A DNA stretch of 64,000 nt from NCBI GenBank assembly GCA_963971425.1, contig OZ020517.1:15223297-15287296 (forward strand), given 5' to 3'. The DNA is from Bryoerythrophyllum caledonicum (lineage: Eukaryota > Streptophyta > Bryopsida > Pottiales > Pottiaceae). Shown here piece after piece: positions 10,646-22,066 of this stretch (the first letter of the stretch is position 1; the number at the start of each line of letters is the position of its first letter). Both the position numbers and the translations under genes were made by a program. The notes under the pieces were generated by a model. The model was not told the DNA's origin. It worked only from the letters and a program-made list of their open reading frames with translations, and searched no databases.

Positions 10646-13032
10646 TTAACTAAATTTTTTTAAAGTTTGTGGTACGACAGTATGCATGCATCATACTATA
10701 TGGTTTGGAAGTGCTATAGTTTTTTACTTTTGATAAAGATTTTTACTACGAGCACAACTATCTTCACTACTCAAAGAGGTGGAATCATTATAGACATAGT
10801 TGGTAAAAATATTCATCAAGAGTAAAAAGTTATAGCATATATAAATCAAGTAGTGTGGATACAATAAATAAGATTTTTGTTTAGCATTATGGTTAAGATC
10901 ATGAGCATCTCAACTCCTACCCGGGAATTTTCCACGCCGGGGTGGAAACTCCTCCAAAATTGGGGATGGGAGCGACGTTCAGTAAGCTCACGCACATGTG
11001 TGCGGATGAGCCTTTGTTGGGGCCCCAGCGATCGGTGGTGGAACCCCACTAAACAAAAGGTAAATTTGGATTAAATTTTCAAAGTATAAATTGGTTCCCA
11101 ATGTAAACGCATTGGGAACTTTTTGGAAACATGAAGAACGCTTTGGAAACGGAGGGGAACACGGTGGAGAACTTTGAGGAACAACATGGGAACTCATCGG
11201 GAATGTAATGGGAACGTTGTGGTAATAATATGGTTAAAAAGATAAATGAGAAGAGGGTATCCAAATGGTTTGGTTAGGAACCATATCAGATTTTACCATG
11301 AAACTCTTGTGGGCATGAAGAGCCCAACCCGGACTTTTAGAGACCTTATGTGGGAGATGAAGCCCCATATGGTTGTCATGTGCGTCTGCTTAGTGCATGT
11401 AGCCATAGGCAGAGAAAAGATGAGTGGGAAAATGGTAGCGGAGATGCCCATAGACGTGGTCACCTTTTCATGACGTGCCTTTGAATGTAGTCATCGCACG
11501 ATGCCGCTTTGGGGTAATCACTTCTTAATTACCTTGGTTCTGTTCTTTTAACTACCCGATCATGCTTGTGATCATTTTTAAAAATTGAAATTGAAATTGT
11601 TGAAATTGAAATTGAAATTGAAATTGAAATCGCTTCAACATTTGAGTTTTCCTGAAAGTCACCAAAATACACTCAATAGGTACCCCGAATCTTAGGATCT
11701 TATATTAGTAACCGGGACCACATGCACATGGTGTCTTGCCTTGGGAAAGGTTTGGGGGAACTATTGGCCAACCCTATGAGAACTTAGGGTACTACGGGGG
11801 AGCTTTAGCTTGTATGGGGTAGGGCCCAAGAACATTGATTGTAAAGCATTTCATTGGTGCAAAAAAAGGCCATATGAAATTTCCTCATGCTCTCTTTCTT
11901 TCCATTTATACATCTCATACTCTCTGGCACCATATACCTCCTTACTTGCCCATTCGAGAAGCACTTTTAGGAAAACTCTATTGAAACTGAATTTTTTTTG
12001 GTTTTATTAGTAGTATTGCTTTTTAGTATATGTAGCCATGAAAATTCTTTAAAAATTCTTTCTAAAATACCACATGCTAAATAAGAATCATTTTCTGCAA
12101 ATTTATCAAATGAAATTAAATTTTCTGGATTAATTTTAAATACAAACCAAGAATCTCGGGCTGCTAATTGAGGGCAACTTTTTTGGTATAAAAGAAACAA
12201 TGTTTAAAAAATAAATTTCTGTGTACTGTGCGGTGGTTATTTGAGTGGCAATAAAATCGCAGGTGAGAATGACCACGAAAAGATACGCAGTTGATTGCGT
12301 CAAAAAATTGCTTGTGTCAAAATAATAAATAATAAATAAAATAAAAGTAAAAAAATTGTTTTTGCATACATGGTTCCCAACAAACGTTGAAGGTTTCAAA
12401 ACTCGACATGACGTTTGACCAAAAAAAATTCTGTTTCTTTCTGGACTCACCTTCGGACATCCTGGACATTGAAGTGCACAAGTGAGAAGAACTTAAGAAT
12501 TAAATGCGTTCTTACAGAGGTGGAGTGGATCCTGAGGCAGAAAGTAAGATGACCTGCAACTCGAGAAGTCATGTCAAGTGACACAGCCAATTAAAAGACG
12601 ATGCTCTAAGTTCAGTTCTGTAAGATTACAAACTAAAATTCGACATTCTATTCCCATGTGAAGCCATTCAAAGACCAAAAAAGAAAAAAAAACACAAATC
12701 TTAAGATTGTGGGAAAAGGCCCTGGTCATTAAATAGATTAGAGGTGCCCAAATTCTAAAACAACACATTTTAAAGAAAAAAATGTGAGGAAATCTAAGAG
12801 CAACCACAAACCACTCCCAAGCAAGGCAGAACTGGCCCAAAAGTTGTGCTCAATTATCAAGAATCTTGACAGATAATTACAACATTACAACTGCGCTCCA
12901 GTGAACCTCCCAATTTACAAAAACTTTCCGTGTAGCTGCCCTAAAATATAGCCTACTACTCAAATAACAGAGACAAAAGTAGTCTTCTAGGCTTCTTACA
13001 ACATCAAACAATGTGTGCTCAAACGAGAATCA
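10646..13032. other. gene-free spacer with old repeats
   Basis: No gene seen. It holds an (AAATTG)n run near 11580-11630 and a repeat copy at 11640-11830 that matches 23515-23700 in the opposite orientation. A short copy at about 12590-12665 (minus) resembles 52410-52470, sharing 'ACAGAACTGAACTTA' against 'ACAAAACTGAACTTA'. Confidence 0.6.
11640..11830 (+). repeat. dispersed repeat, inverted copy at 23515-23700
   Basis: 'GAGAACTTAGGGTACTA' followed by 'TTTAGCTTGTATGGGGT' occurs here on the plus strand and on the minus strand at 23520-23600. Similarity continues on the upstream side through 'GGACCACATG' and 'TTTCCTGAAAG'. It has no coding capacity. Confidence 0.75.
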
Positions 13033-14651
13033 TCAAGAGTTGCGGTCCATGGTCTCTTTCACATTTCTCTCTCTCACCTCATCCACAATCACATCCGGAG
13101 CTGTTTCTCTCCCACGCTTCCCCTCCTCAATTTTCCTCACCAGAATCTCCCTGTAAGGTAACAAAAACCGCTCCAAACCTGCAGAAAAAAATCAACAAAA
13201 GTGGAACGTTTAGCATTGGTATCAAACTTTACGACACTCTTTCAAAATTCTTCTCTTAACGTGGGCCACTTTAAATAACTAACAAAAACTCAATATGCTA
13301 CTTCATCTGGTTGTTTGTCTGGAAGATTCATGCTCAAGGCAAGGATGATTGATAAAAACGTACCAAGTATGTACAGAGTTTGGTAGGTTACTCCCACTGT
13401 GGAAATTTTTGCAGATTCAGGTATGTTTCGTAAGCATGTCAGGAACTGCTTATCCGCCTGATGTAGCTTTGCCTGGTCTAGAGTGTCATACCTGTGTGCA
13501 TAAAAAACCTCATCAGTATGCCAAAACCATTACAACACTAGTATCTCAGATTACATGATAGCATGCATAGCTTCAATTGTGAGGCAGAACAAGGTTGATT
13601 ATGTTCCATAACCGAGGACTGCTTTCGAAGGAATTAGACATGACCTAATCGATGGAATTAGACACGATCTCTGTCTGCTTGCCCACATCAACGCAGACTG
13701 ACACAAAGCTACTCAACAATCTCAAGTGTAGACAACAGAGGTGAAGACATAATTCCACTTTCCAAAACTAACGCAAGGCCAAAAATCTGAGAGTGAACTG
13801 GACAATCTCAAAGTGCAGACAACAGAGGTGAAGACATTCGACAAGTAAAAAACTGACGCAACGCTGAGAAATCTGAGAGTGGACACAACAGGGCCGATGA
13901 ATTTCCATTGCAAAAACCAGCGCAAACCTAGTCAACTGAAAGTGCGAAAGACAGCGGTGAGCAATTTCCACTTCCAAAATTAAGGCGAAGCTACTCAAAC
14001 CGAACGATCTGAAAGAGCACAAAAAGGTGAAGACTCTACGATCCAAGTGAACACAATCTGAGAGTACAATCTAAGAGTTGTGATGTGCACACACAGGAAA
14101 AGCAGGTACAAGTGAGGTTTTGGAGTGTGTACCCCATGTCATGGCGATAGCAGCAGTAATCCAGCCAATCCGTGGGTGCTTTGTCCCAGTGCAACGATCC
14201 GGACTCGCGGCCACTGGAGAAATTCGGGCCGCAATAGTTGCCGTACCTCGGGAAGAAGCGCGAAAACAGGTTGCGCGTCCCTTTGTGCCACGGAACGGTG
14301 GCGGTGTAGGGCTCGAATTGCGGCATCGGGCACCCGCCGTCGCGGCTGATCTCTCTTTGCTTGTCCACATCCTCCGCGTCAGGGAGCGTGATCTGCTTGG
14401 AGATGCTGGGATCCTGCTGCGCGCCCTCGTCCTTCCCGAACACCAGCGACTGCGCGGTGGACAGGATCTGCGATGTGTCCAGGAACTTCAAACCATCCAC
14501 CCTCATGTTTCCTGGCGGGTTCTTCGGCGGCCGGCCTTTCAAGCCAGCGGACACCCAGGATTTTATGCTTAGACCTGTAAAAGCAAAGCAAGAAAACGGG
14601 AGCATACACCTTGATGATCAGCAAAAAGATGCGTTCACCTCTGATGATCAT
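13033..14651 (-). CDS. phospholipase A2 family protein
   Basis: Coding exons are 14133-14574, 13364-13491 and 13033-13178 (stop TGA 13033-13035), with matching phases at both introns. A short 5' exon 14639-14651 (ATG ATC ATC AGA G) fits the phase of the 14574 acceptor, but a longer upstream first exon is possible, so the start is unsettled. The protein contains RYGNYCGP, then WLDYCCYRHDMGYDT. This is the PLA2 calcium-loop and catalytic-helix pattern: the CCxxHD box carries the His-Asp pair. The Cys content is lower than in the secreted plant PLA2 alpha/beta types, and the middle part (KSWVSAGLKGRPPKNPPGN, LDTSQILSTAQSL) suggests the intracellular plant PLA2-family clade. Likely role: hydrolysis of the sn-2 acyl ester of phospholipids. 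The C-terminal exon is highly charged (REILVRKIEEGKRGRE). It is head to head with the MYB gene. Confidence 0.85.
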
Positions 14652-15396
14652 ACACTCCTTGGAACTTGATCTGCTTGTCAACAGGTGAAACTAGAAGAAA
14701 AAACTCTGTAGGGTGCGAGATTTCGAGCATTTTGAAACTACAGACTGCCATACTCGACGAGTTGCACTAATTTCATCAAGCTGGGGTTGCAGAAGCGCCC
14801 GAGTGGGCGAGCTGAACTTGTCGCCATGGCCCTGCAAGGGACGGTGGGGAGGGAACCGGCGCGACAAGTGGCGCAGGAGCTTCGACATTCATGGCCTCTG
14901 CTTCCGACGAAGCACAAAAGTGCCGCCACAGATGCTGAGAGAGCGCTCCTCCTCCTCCTCCTCGTTCGATCCCTGCTCGTCTCCCACCAATCACAGCTCC
15001 ACTCAACAAATTTCTGGCTCCTCATTCGAAAATTTATACTTCGGGCATCTCTTTTGATGCGCAGAAGGTTCCTTCGCGCGGAAAAAGGTTCCTTACCGCG
15101 GAAAAGTGCCAACCGTGATGAATGTCTAAGTTGTCGTCGACGAGGAACGTCATCCGTCGGAGCTTGTGCCAAGGTTTACTATCGTCATTCGCCTTTCACT
15201 TTGCTCTGTCTTCGATCCAAGGCCAATGCTTCTCTGGTTTGCGATGTGTGCTTAATGATTGTGGGAGTATATGGCGATTGTCCGGATTGTGGGGGTGGTG
15301 TGAGGGTTGCAGAAGTTTCTGGCTTTGGTGGCACACGGGAGGTTTGAGGGTTTGGTGCTCGCTTTGAAACCCTAGGGTGGCGGTGGATTTGGAGCT
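14652..15396. promoter_or_regulatory. shared upstream region of the PLA2-family and MYB genes
   Basis: The two genes point away from each other with about 745 bases between their coding starts. The MYB leader has a telobox-like AAACCCTAG at 15367. The stretch also contains GC-rich sequence that may hold an unassigned 5' exon of the PLA2-family gene (14740-15010). Confidence 0.5.
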
Positions 15397-16776
15397 ATGG
15401 CGGAATCGCAGTCCTCTCTGACGACTGCGTCGGGGTCGGTGTGGACACGCGAGCAGGACAAGGCGTTTGAGAATGCGCTGAATGTTTTTTGCGACGAGGA
15501 GAGTCCGAATCGGTGGGAGCAGATTGCAGCGGCGGTGGCGGGGAAGGACGCGGCGGAGGTGAAGAGGCACTATGAGATATTGCTGGAGGATATTAATTCG
15601 ATAGACGCAGGGCGCGTTGCGCTACCCAATTATAGTTTGTCGTCGCTCTCGTTGTCGGAGGAGGGCGGGGCGTCGGACAGTCCCGGCGTTAGAAAGGGCA
15701 CGTCGTTTTCAGGGCAAGCGTCGGGGCCCGGAGGCGCGAATGCCAACGGGAACGGAAATGCTGCTGCTGCTGGCTTGGGAGGGAAGGGCATGTCATCCAA
15801 GTCCGCCGATCAGGAGCGGAGAAAGGGCATCCCTTGGTCAGAAGAGGAACACAGGTGGGATTGGACGTTCTCATTTTTGTTTTTGTTTCTGGTTTTTCTG
15901 CCTCTTGTTTCTGTGACCGGGGACAAAAGGAACTTCTGTGAATCCCTTTTCCTCAGAAGGTGATCAGTTTTCCTATATTATTCCGTCTTATCTTGGCTTG
16001 CATCTTCATACACCGAAGAGCCAAACCTTTTTACAGTGAATCCGGATAGTGAAATGAACAGTAACTTCGTCCACTTGGATGAGTTGGCACAGTTAAGGCA
16101 GAAGCCAGTTGCCTTGGTCTGCAATTACCTATTTAGATGAACCGTTTATTCTATTTCCTGTGGTCCGTCATTCCGGACGCTAACATTAATTTAGAAAGTT
16201 TCCTGATTTGTTTTCGACCGCCCTATTTTTGACCGCACAGAATGAATAGAATAATTAGATTCCTCCATGGAATTGTGACACTGATGGAAAGAGACGTGTT
16301 TTTGCAGGCTGTTTTTGTTAGGATTGGCCAAATTTGGGAAGGGTGACTGGCGCAGTATATCTCGAAATTTTGTTATTTCCAGGACTCCAACGCAGGTAGC
16401 GAGCCACGCTCAGAAATACTTCATAAGGTTGAATTCCATCAACAAAGACAAACGGAGATCCAGTATCCATGATATTACAAGTGTGAATAACGGAGACGCG
16501 GCCCAACAGGGGCAAGGTCCCATCACTGGACAAGCGGGGCCAAATTCTGCAACAGGACAGCCCATTCAAGGGGGCATGCAACCAGGGATGTACCCGGGTC
16601 AGCAAATGATCGGCCAACCACCGGCCGTGGGCGCTCCCGTCATGCTCCCGCCTCCAGGACACCCCGTCCAGTATGGCCCCAGAGGCCATCTCCCCCGGCC
16701 GGTGATGCCAGGCCAGCAGATGGGCATGGCGCCTCACATGACGTACCCCATGCAACAGCCAGGTATGCATCATTGA
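15397..16776 (+). CDS. SHAQKYF-class MYB transcription factor, DIVARICATA/MYBS-like
   Basis: Exon 1 is 15397-15854 and exon 2 is 16308-16776 (GTGGGA...TTGCAG, phase 2), giving 308 aa. The first SANT/MYB repeat (residues about 14-65: [36 protein letters not shown]) is the atypical repeat of this class. The second (about 140-195) runs [31 protein letters not shown] and ends with VASHAQKYF, the signature of the class. The intron splits the second MYB repeat right after SEEEHR. The linker is Gly/Ala/Asn-rich, and the tail is Pro/Gly/Gln/Met-rich (repeated PGQQM, MGMAP), typical of an activation region. It should bind TATCC/GATAA-like sites in the nucleus. The ATG lies shortly after AAACCCTAGGG and is the first in frame. 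A likely poly(A) signal AATAAA lies near 16940. Confidence 0.93.
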
Positions 16777-19700
16777 CGGCTCAGTGTTTTCTCTTCGTGG
16801 AGCCCTTGTTATGATTTGGGATACCGCCCACGTCTGTATTTGTACATCGGTTTGTGGCCCAGAGCAACGGAAGTTGCGGGTTGGTTTGTTATAGGTGCCC
16901 AAGAAAAAGGCTGCCTTGTAATATAGTCCCTTCACGTGCAATAAAAATCTAGCCAGCAGTGCTTACAATCAGGTTTGGTACTTTTCCTCACGCATGAGTT
17001 AGCAGCGCTGTCTCTGGGTCCACTCTTGTCCCGCAACATGTATAATTGCATTCTTGGATTCGTATTCCCTGCTTTGCTGCTCACGAACTCGTTTGCCCTT
17101 CGTTTTAACTCTCCGAATGTGCAGCTTGAGTTGGGCATATTCACACGCGAATGTGGCAAGTGGAGCTCATGAGAGCTGTCTTGGTTTTTTCTCCCCTACT
17201 TTTTCCTTTGAAGTAAACTGTCTTGAATCCACCTGCCCCCAATTATGTCGGAATCTAATCTTGAAAGGATGGCATCGATTAGTTTAGAGTGGAACATGGA
17301 TATATGTTTTTCTGTACGGAGTACAGTCAACATTCCGGCTGTGGTGTGAACTCTTTCCAGTTCACCGTACTGTAGAGTGTTATCCAGATGGTTAGAAAAG
17401 GGCTTTTTGGCTAGATATTTTTCCGGGGTTCATGCTTTTGGAATTGTGGAAACCGACTGTTCCAGCAGATGAGATACTTGGACACGGAACTTAGCCTTTG
17501 TTACACTTGCCAAGTTTAGGGCATTTGTCGCTAGCTCTCCACCTTTGTGAAGTACGGAATCTGTTTCTGCACAGTTGCATTGCAGGGCTTTCTACTTCTT
17601 CTGGTTGTAGCCAGAGTTGCAAAATGCAATACAGTATTATAGGGGAGTCATATATTTCGACTTTCCTCCACGATTTGCCTAGAAATTGCTATTTTACATT
17701 TATTTTTTTGATTATTTCATCCAAATTAGTGATATCTTATAATATTTTATGAAAATGAAGAATTCATTTGGTGACAAGATATTATTAAGATATTTGTAGT
17801 CAAGGTAGTCTTAGTTGGTGCAATCTGGCACTAAAAAACTGAAGCTGAAAGAAAAAAGTGTAAATATTTAAAGTTCAAAAATATGTACAAAATGCTTCTA
17901 AGGTATTGTAGTGAGTAACCTTCATGAAGTTGGGGAAGAAATTCTCCACGACAACTTGCCAATTAGGATGAGGTGCCAAAATTAAGGACAAGGCTTGGAG
18001 TGACCATGGGTGGAATGTATGAGTTGCCTTGTTGACAGGTAGTAGCATCTACGACGCTTGTAGATTTTGCCCATGGTCGCTTTGGGCCTCATTCTTAAAG
18101 GATTAAATGAAAAATACTTGGCCCCTTTAAACAATATGTGCAATTTAATAAAATGGTGAGTGGTGGGAGGATATCCTAAAACTATCTCGAGGAAACTAAT
18201 ACTACACTAACTGTTAATCCTAATCTAGTGCAACGTGACCTTTTCTTGGCATTCATTTGTTTGCAAAAAACCACAAGAAACTAAATACAGACATGATTTT
18301 GCAAAAGATATGGTTTTCTAATCTTCTAGTGCTATTCATGCAATGGCTTTTGTTTGATTGTCATCTAATTTTATTCATGTTTGGAATAGGGAAAATGGGG
18401 TAATTCAAGGTTGGAAAATGCATCTCATACAAAATTCAATTCCTATTTGGTGAGTTGCCAACGAAATACCTTTAGATTTGTATAAGAAGGGTTGTTTGCA
18501 TTTACAATGTCAAAGGGCCAAATATATGGTGTTAAAAAATAGATATTATATGAAGGAAAAAACTATAATCAAATTATTAGTAGATCCCCATTGTCCCCAA
18601 CAAGGTATGGCCAATCCTAATTAAGTCCCCATTTAAGTCCATGTCTTCATCCTTGGAAACTTTGTCCAATATCTCCCAATAAAGTCCCCTTGTCCTTCCA
18701 CATGGCTTTACCGAGTTGCCGAAATTGTGCACATAGCTTCACTGTGGTGACCCTAATATATTATTGTAAGGAAGATATTTTTGCTAAATTTGACATGTAA
18801 ATGATATAATGGGCATGGATTCATGAAATAGAGATATGCTTATATAACTCTTAAAGTTTGTCTCAATACAATCCTTTTTGCTTCAAAATGAAAATAGTGG
18901 AAGAAAATGATTTTTTTTCCAATTTTAATTGTAAATCATGGACAATTAGAAGTAAGGGTGATACTTGTTATAAAAGCTTTGAATGCATAGATTGTATGAT
19001 TATAGAGTAAAGCCAAATATTTGTGCCCTACTTTACAAGGTGAGCATATGTTGATTACTTAGTGAAATAAAATAAAATAAAACTATGCAAAGTTGCCACA
19101 AATCTCCAATATGATCCATGTTATATTACGTAGTTGTTTCCAAACTTTTGGATGTAGCAATATATCTAGCATATTCTAAAAAATCCTCTAATGGAAAAGA
19201 TCCCAAATCAAAACCACATACATATAAAGTTGATTTGTTTCTAAATTCACTTCCTTAAAAAATCTTTATCCAAATGAATTTATCCTTAAATCTTTATCCA
19301 AATGAATTTATCCTTACTACACAAGGTGCCATATTTGACTCCTCTTCTAGTAACAAGGTTTATTTATGTATATATAGGCATTGATTAATTAATGAAACAT
19401 ATTGTCAATTTTAAAAAGAACATAAACCACAGACGACACAAACCGAAGCGGACCACACAATGCACTACGAGCAATAAAGAGAAGGAAACAATCCATGAGA
19501 TCGAAAAGCATGGACACAAACTCCGAAACCGCAACACTGACCCCTTCCAAGGATTAGCATTAACGTTGGAGGACCTTCAAGGCAAGTTGCTCATCCTACA
19601 CTACAGACGAAAAATATAGCTAGACATAGGAAATGCAAGTGAGGACCTTCTTGATAGCATTGCGTCCATTCTTCTCCACGTCCCATCAAAGACATGCTAC

Positions 19701-19925
19701 AAACAGATAAAAACACACATCAATCATGTTAGAACAAATCAATCCAAGCAAGCTGTAGAGTACGAAGACACCCCTCTTTTTCCAGCAAAAGCTCTCAATA
19801 TCTAAAATCACCTCAAAGGAGAGAGAGAGGCGACTAATAAATCATGCAAACTCTTTCTTTACTATCATACAATTACTCTGACTTAAGTTTAGAGACACCA
19901 ACTTCTTTTATGTAATAACTATTTA
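16777..19925. other. MYB 3' region and AT-rich spacer
   Basis: No further gene seen. It is AT-rich, with a perfect 28-bp direct duplication near 19258-19318. The end (19860-19930) resembles the 'TTTAGAGTGAGG' repeat found at 25261 and 44596. Confidence 0.6.
19258..19318. repeat. 28-bp direct duplication
   Basis: AATCTTTATCCAAATGAATT followed by TATCCTTA occurs twice in tandem without change. Confidence 0.9.
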
Positions 19926-20164
19926 GAGTGAGTGTGGGATGTCCATTCACTTGCTACAGGAAGCCAGAGGAAGGCGTTAAGGATACATACTTTCCACCGT
20001 TGTTGACGCCGAAGCTTGAGACGGAACAGCAGTCGAGCCTCATTTTCGCCCTCTGCACCGGCAAGTGGGGTACTGGAAAGGGAATCAAGAGGAAAGTGGG
20101 CCTATCTACAAGCACCGCCTTTTGTACAGAGGGAGTATCGACAGCGGAGTTGGAATATTTTGCG

Positions 20165-20303
20165 ATATACAGAGATGAAGAAGAAGTCGGGGATTCGGGA
20201 TGCACGTCGTGATGTTGGAGCTACTGAACTGCTCCAGAGATGAAGAAGGGGAAGGAGCCAGGAATTCAGATGCACGTCGTGATGTTTGAGCTACTGAACT
20301 TCT
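20165..20303. repeat. about 66-bp imperfect tandem duplication at the trihelix 3' end
   Basis: 'CAGAGATGAAGAAG' then 'ATGCACGTCGTGATGTT' and 'GAGCTACTGAACT' occur at about 20168-20232 and again at 20234-20303. The upstream copy (in the gene's direction) supplies the last codons and the stop of the trihelix gene. The other copy is in its 3' region. Confidence 0.88.
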
Positions 20304-21709
20304 CGCAGGTTTGCACCGCTTGCTGGTCCGCGACAGGCTGCGGTTTGTTGGTCTGGCCGATGATCTGGAGACGCAGCCGCAGGGTCTCCAGCTTGAGATT
20401 CTCTCGTCTCTCCATGTGCTTCTCCTGCATCTCCAGCTTCTGCTCCATGAGCTTCTGCTCCATCTCGAGGCGGCGCTCCTCCATCTTGGCCTTGCGCTCC
20501 ATGTGGCGCTCCTCGCTCTCCAGGCGCCGGGCCTCCATGCGCTCCAGGAACTGCAGGTGGCGCTCCTCCATGGCCACGGTCATCTCCATCTTGGCCTGCT
20601 CCACCCGGGCGTACGTATCTGCGAAGCCCTGCACGATCTTCGCCATGCTCTGCGCGGTGATGGCCGTGCCCACCTTTCTGCGCTTCACGTTCTCTTTCCC
20701 GGCCTGCTCGGGTCGGCACCGGGTGCACGGCGACTGGGGCGGGACCTCCGCGCGCGGGGGGCTCTCTTCGTGGCAATTCGACGCGGCGGTCTTGTCGCCG
20801 CCGTTCACTTCCGGCTGCTGCATCGCAGCCAGGAACGGCACCAGCCGGCTGCTGTCCTGGTGCTGCATCATGTCGGTCGCCTCCACGCGGTGGTGCAAGC
20901 CGCCCATGCTCACCATCTCGCGCTTGGGCGTCCCCCACAGCATGTCGCACCGGTCGTACCACTTCCACGTGATCAGGTTCCGGTCGTTATCCCCCTTGCT
21001 CAGCTTCTCCCTCTTGTACCGCTTCTTCAGCGAGTCGATCTTGTTCTTCATCTGCGGCTGCTCGCGCTGGTGCGCCAGCCGCGCGTTCACCTCGCGCACT
21101 ACCGTCTCCCAGTGACGCTTCCCCAGATTCTCGCGCTTCACGTGGATGTAGGTGTCCCCCCACACGTCGAGCAAGGCTTCCACCTCCTCGTCGATCCACG
21201 TCTCCCTCTCGGACCCTAAACTTTGTAACCCCGATGTGCCATCCATCCCACTACCACTCTTTCCCTGCCCATCAAAACCCAAAAACGAACACAACCCAAG
21301 CCTTCAACTCCCACACAGCCACGAAACTCCAAAATTAAGCAGAACGCATTCACCAATCCAAACCATCCAAAACACCTAAACAACAGCACCTAAACCTCGA
21401 CACACTGACTTCACAGCTCAATCTCCGATCAATTCATGACACAATACCGCATCAAACATAGCCAAATTCGTAAACGCCAAATCTCAATCAATGCACTGAA
21501 ATGAGCTCAATCAATCAGCAATCAAGTCACGACGTAACACTACCCCTTCCACTCAAACCCCAAACTGAGCAGAACCCAATTCACAACTCAAGCACTGAAA
21601 CGAGCGCAATCAATCAGCACTGCCTTTCCCATGCAAACCACCCAAAACCATCCAAGCCCATGAAACCCGATGGCGGTAGAGAAGGGGGAGTTACCTCCAT
21701 GTACTCCAT
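20266..21709 (-). CDS. trihelix (SIP1-type) transcription factor
   Basis: Two coding exons: 21695-21709 (ATG GAG TAC ATG GAG, then donor GTAACT) and 20266-21264 (acceptor GGGCAG). They join in phase 0 to give 337 aa. The trihelix DNA-binding region is near the N-terminus: ETWIDEEVEALLDVWGDTY, then GKRHWETVVREVNARL, then QMKNKIDSLKKRYKREK and WKWYDRCDMLWG, with the three spaced Trp. A basic KENVKRRK at mid-protein could be a nuclear signal. Residues about 220-310 are a long Met/Glu/Arg coiled coil (MEERRLEMEQKLMEQKLEMQ), the usual C-terminal dimerisation helix of this clade. The upstream in-frame reading from 21294 lacks an ATG, which supports the tiny first exon. The last residues come from a local tandem duplication. 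Several long opposite-strand ORFs here are shadows of its GC-rich codons. Confidence 0.9.
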
Positions 21710-22066
21710 GGAGAGGGGAGGGCGAAACCCTAAGCGCGGGAGCGCGGATCGGAAGAGGAGAAATTCGAACTGACGAGACGACAGCAGCAGCGGCGGCGAC
21801 CGACGAGACGAGACGAGAGGGAGCGGTAGACGGCAGCCGCGGCTGAGGCTGAGGCTGAGGCTGAGGCTGTGGCGTGACGACGGGATCGCAGCGACGCGAG
21901 GTTCGCGCGGGAGCGTTGCGTTGCGTTGGCTTGCGTTGGCTTGCGTTGCGGTGAGTCCGACGCGACCCTCGACCTGAGTCGGCCTCCGTCGCCGCCTCGC
22001 CGACCTAGGGTTTGCGGCAGCGGCCGGCTCTTGCTCGCCTTCTACTCTAAAGTTCCACTTTCCCAC
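21710..22066 (-). promoter_or_regulatory. GC-rich leader/promoter of the trihelix gene
   Basis: A sharply GC-rich block between AT-rich sequences. It contains GAGACGAGACGAGAC-type repeats, a run of five near-perfect GAGGCT units (21840-21870), short direct repeats of TTGCGTTGGC, and a telobox-like CTAGGGTTTGCGG near 22005. No convincing upstream coding exon. Confidence 0.5.

Noticed and set aside
13722..14046. Minus-strand ORFs of 67 and 92 codons in the PLA2-family intron
   Set aside because: They contain imperfect repeats (CAACAGAGGTGAAGACAT-type on the plus strand) and lie inside an intron fixed by phase-matched exons.
14120..14572. 150-codon plus-strand ORF across the PLA2-family exon
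   Set aside because: Antisense shadow. The minus frame has the CCxxHD box and phase-matched exons.
20311..21219. 302-codon plus-strand ORF rich in Leu, His and Arg across the trihelix gene
   Set aside because: Mirror of a GC-rich real gene: the minus strand has a clear trihelix domain, coiled coil and splice sites; the plus-strand product is low complexity.
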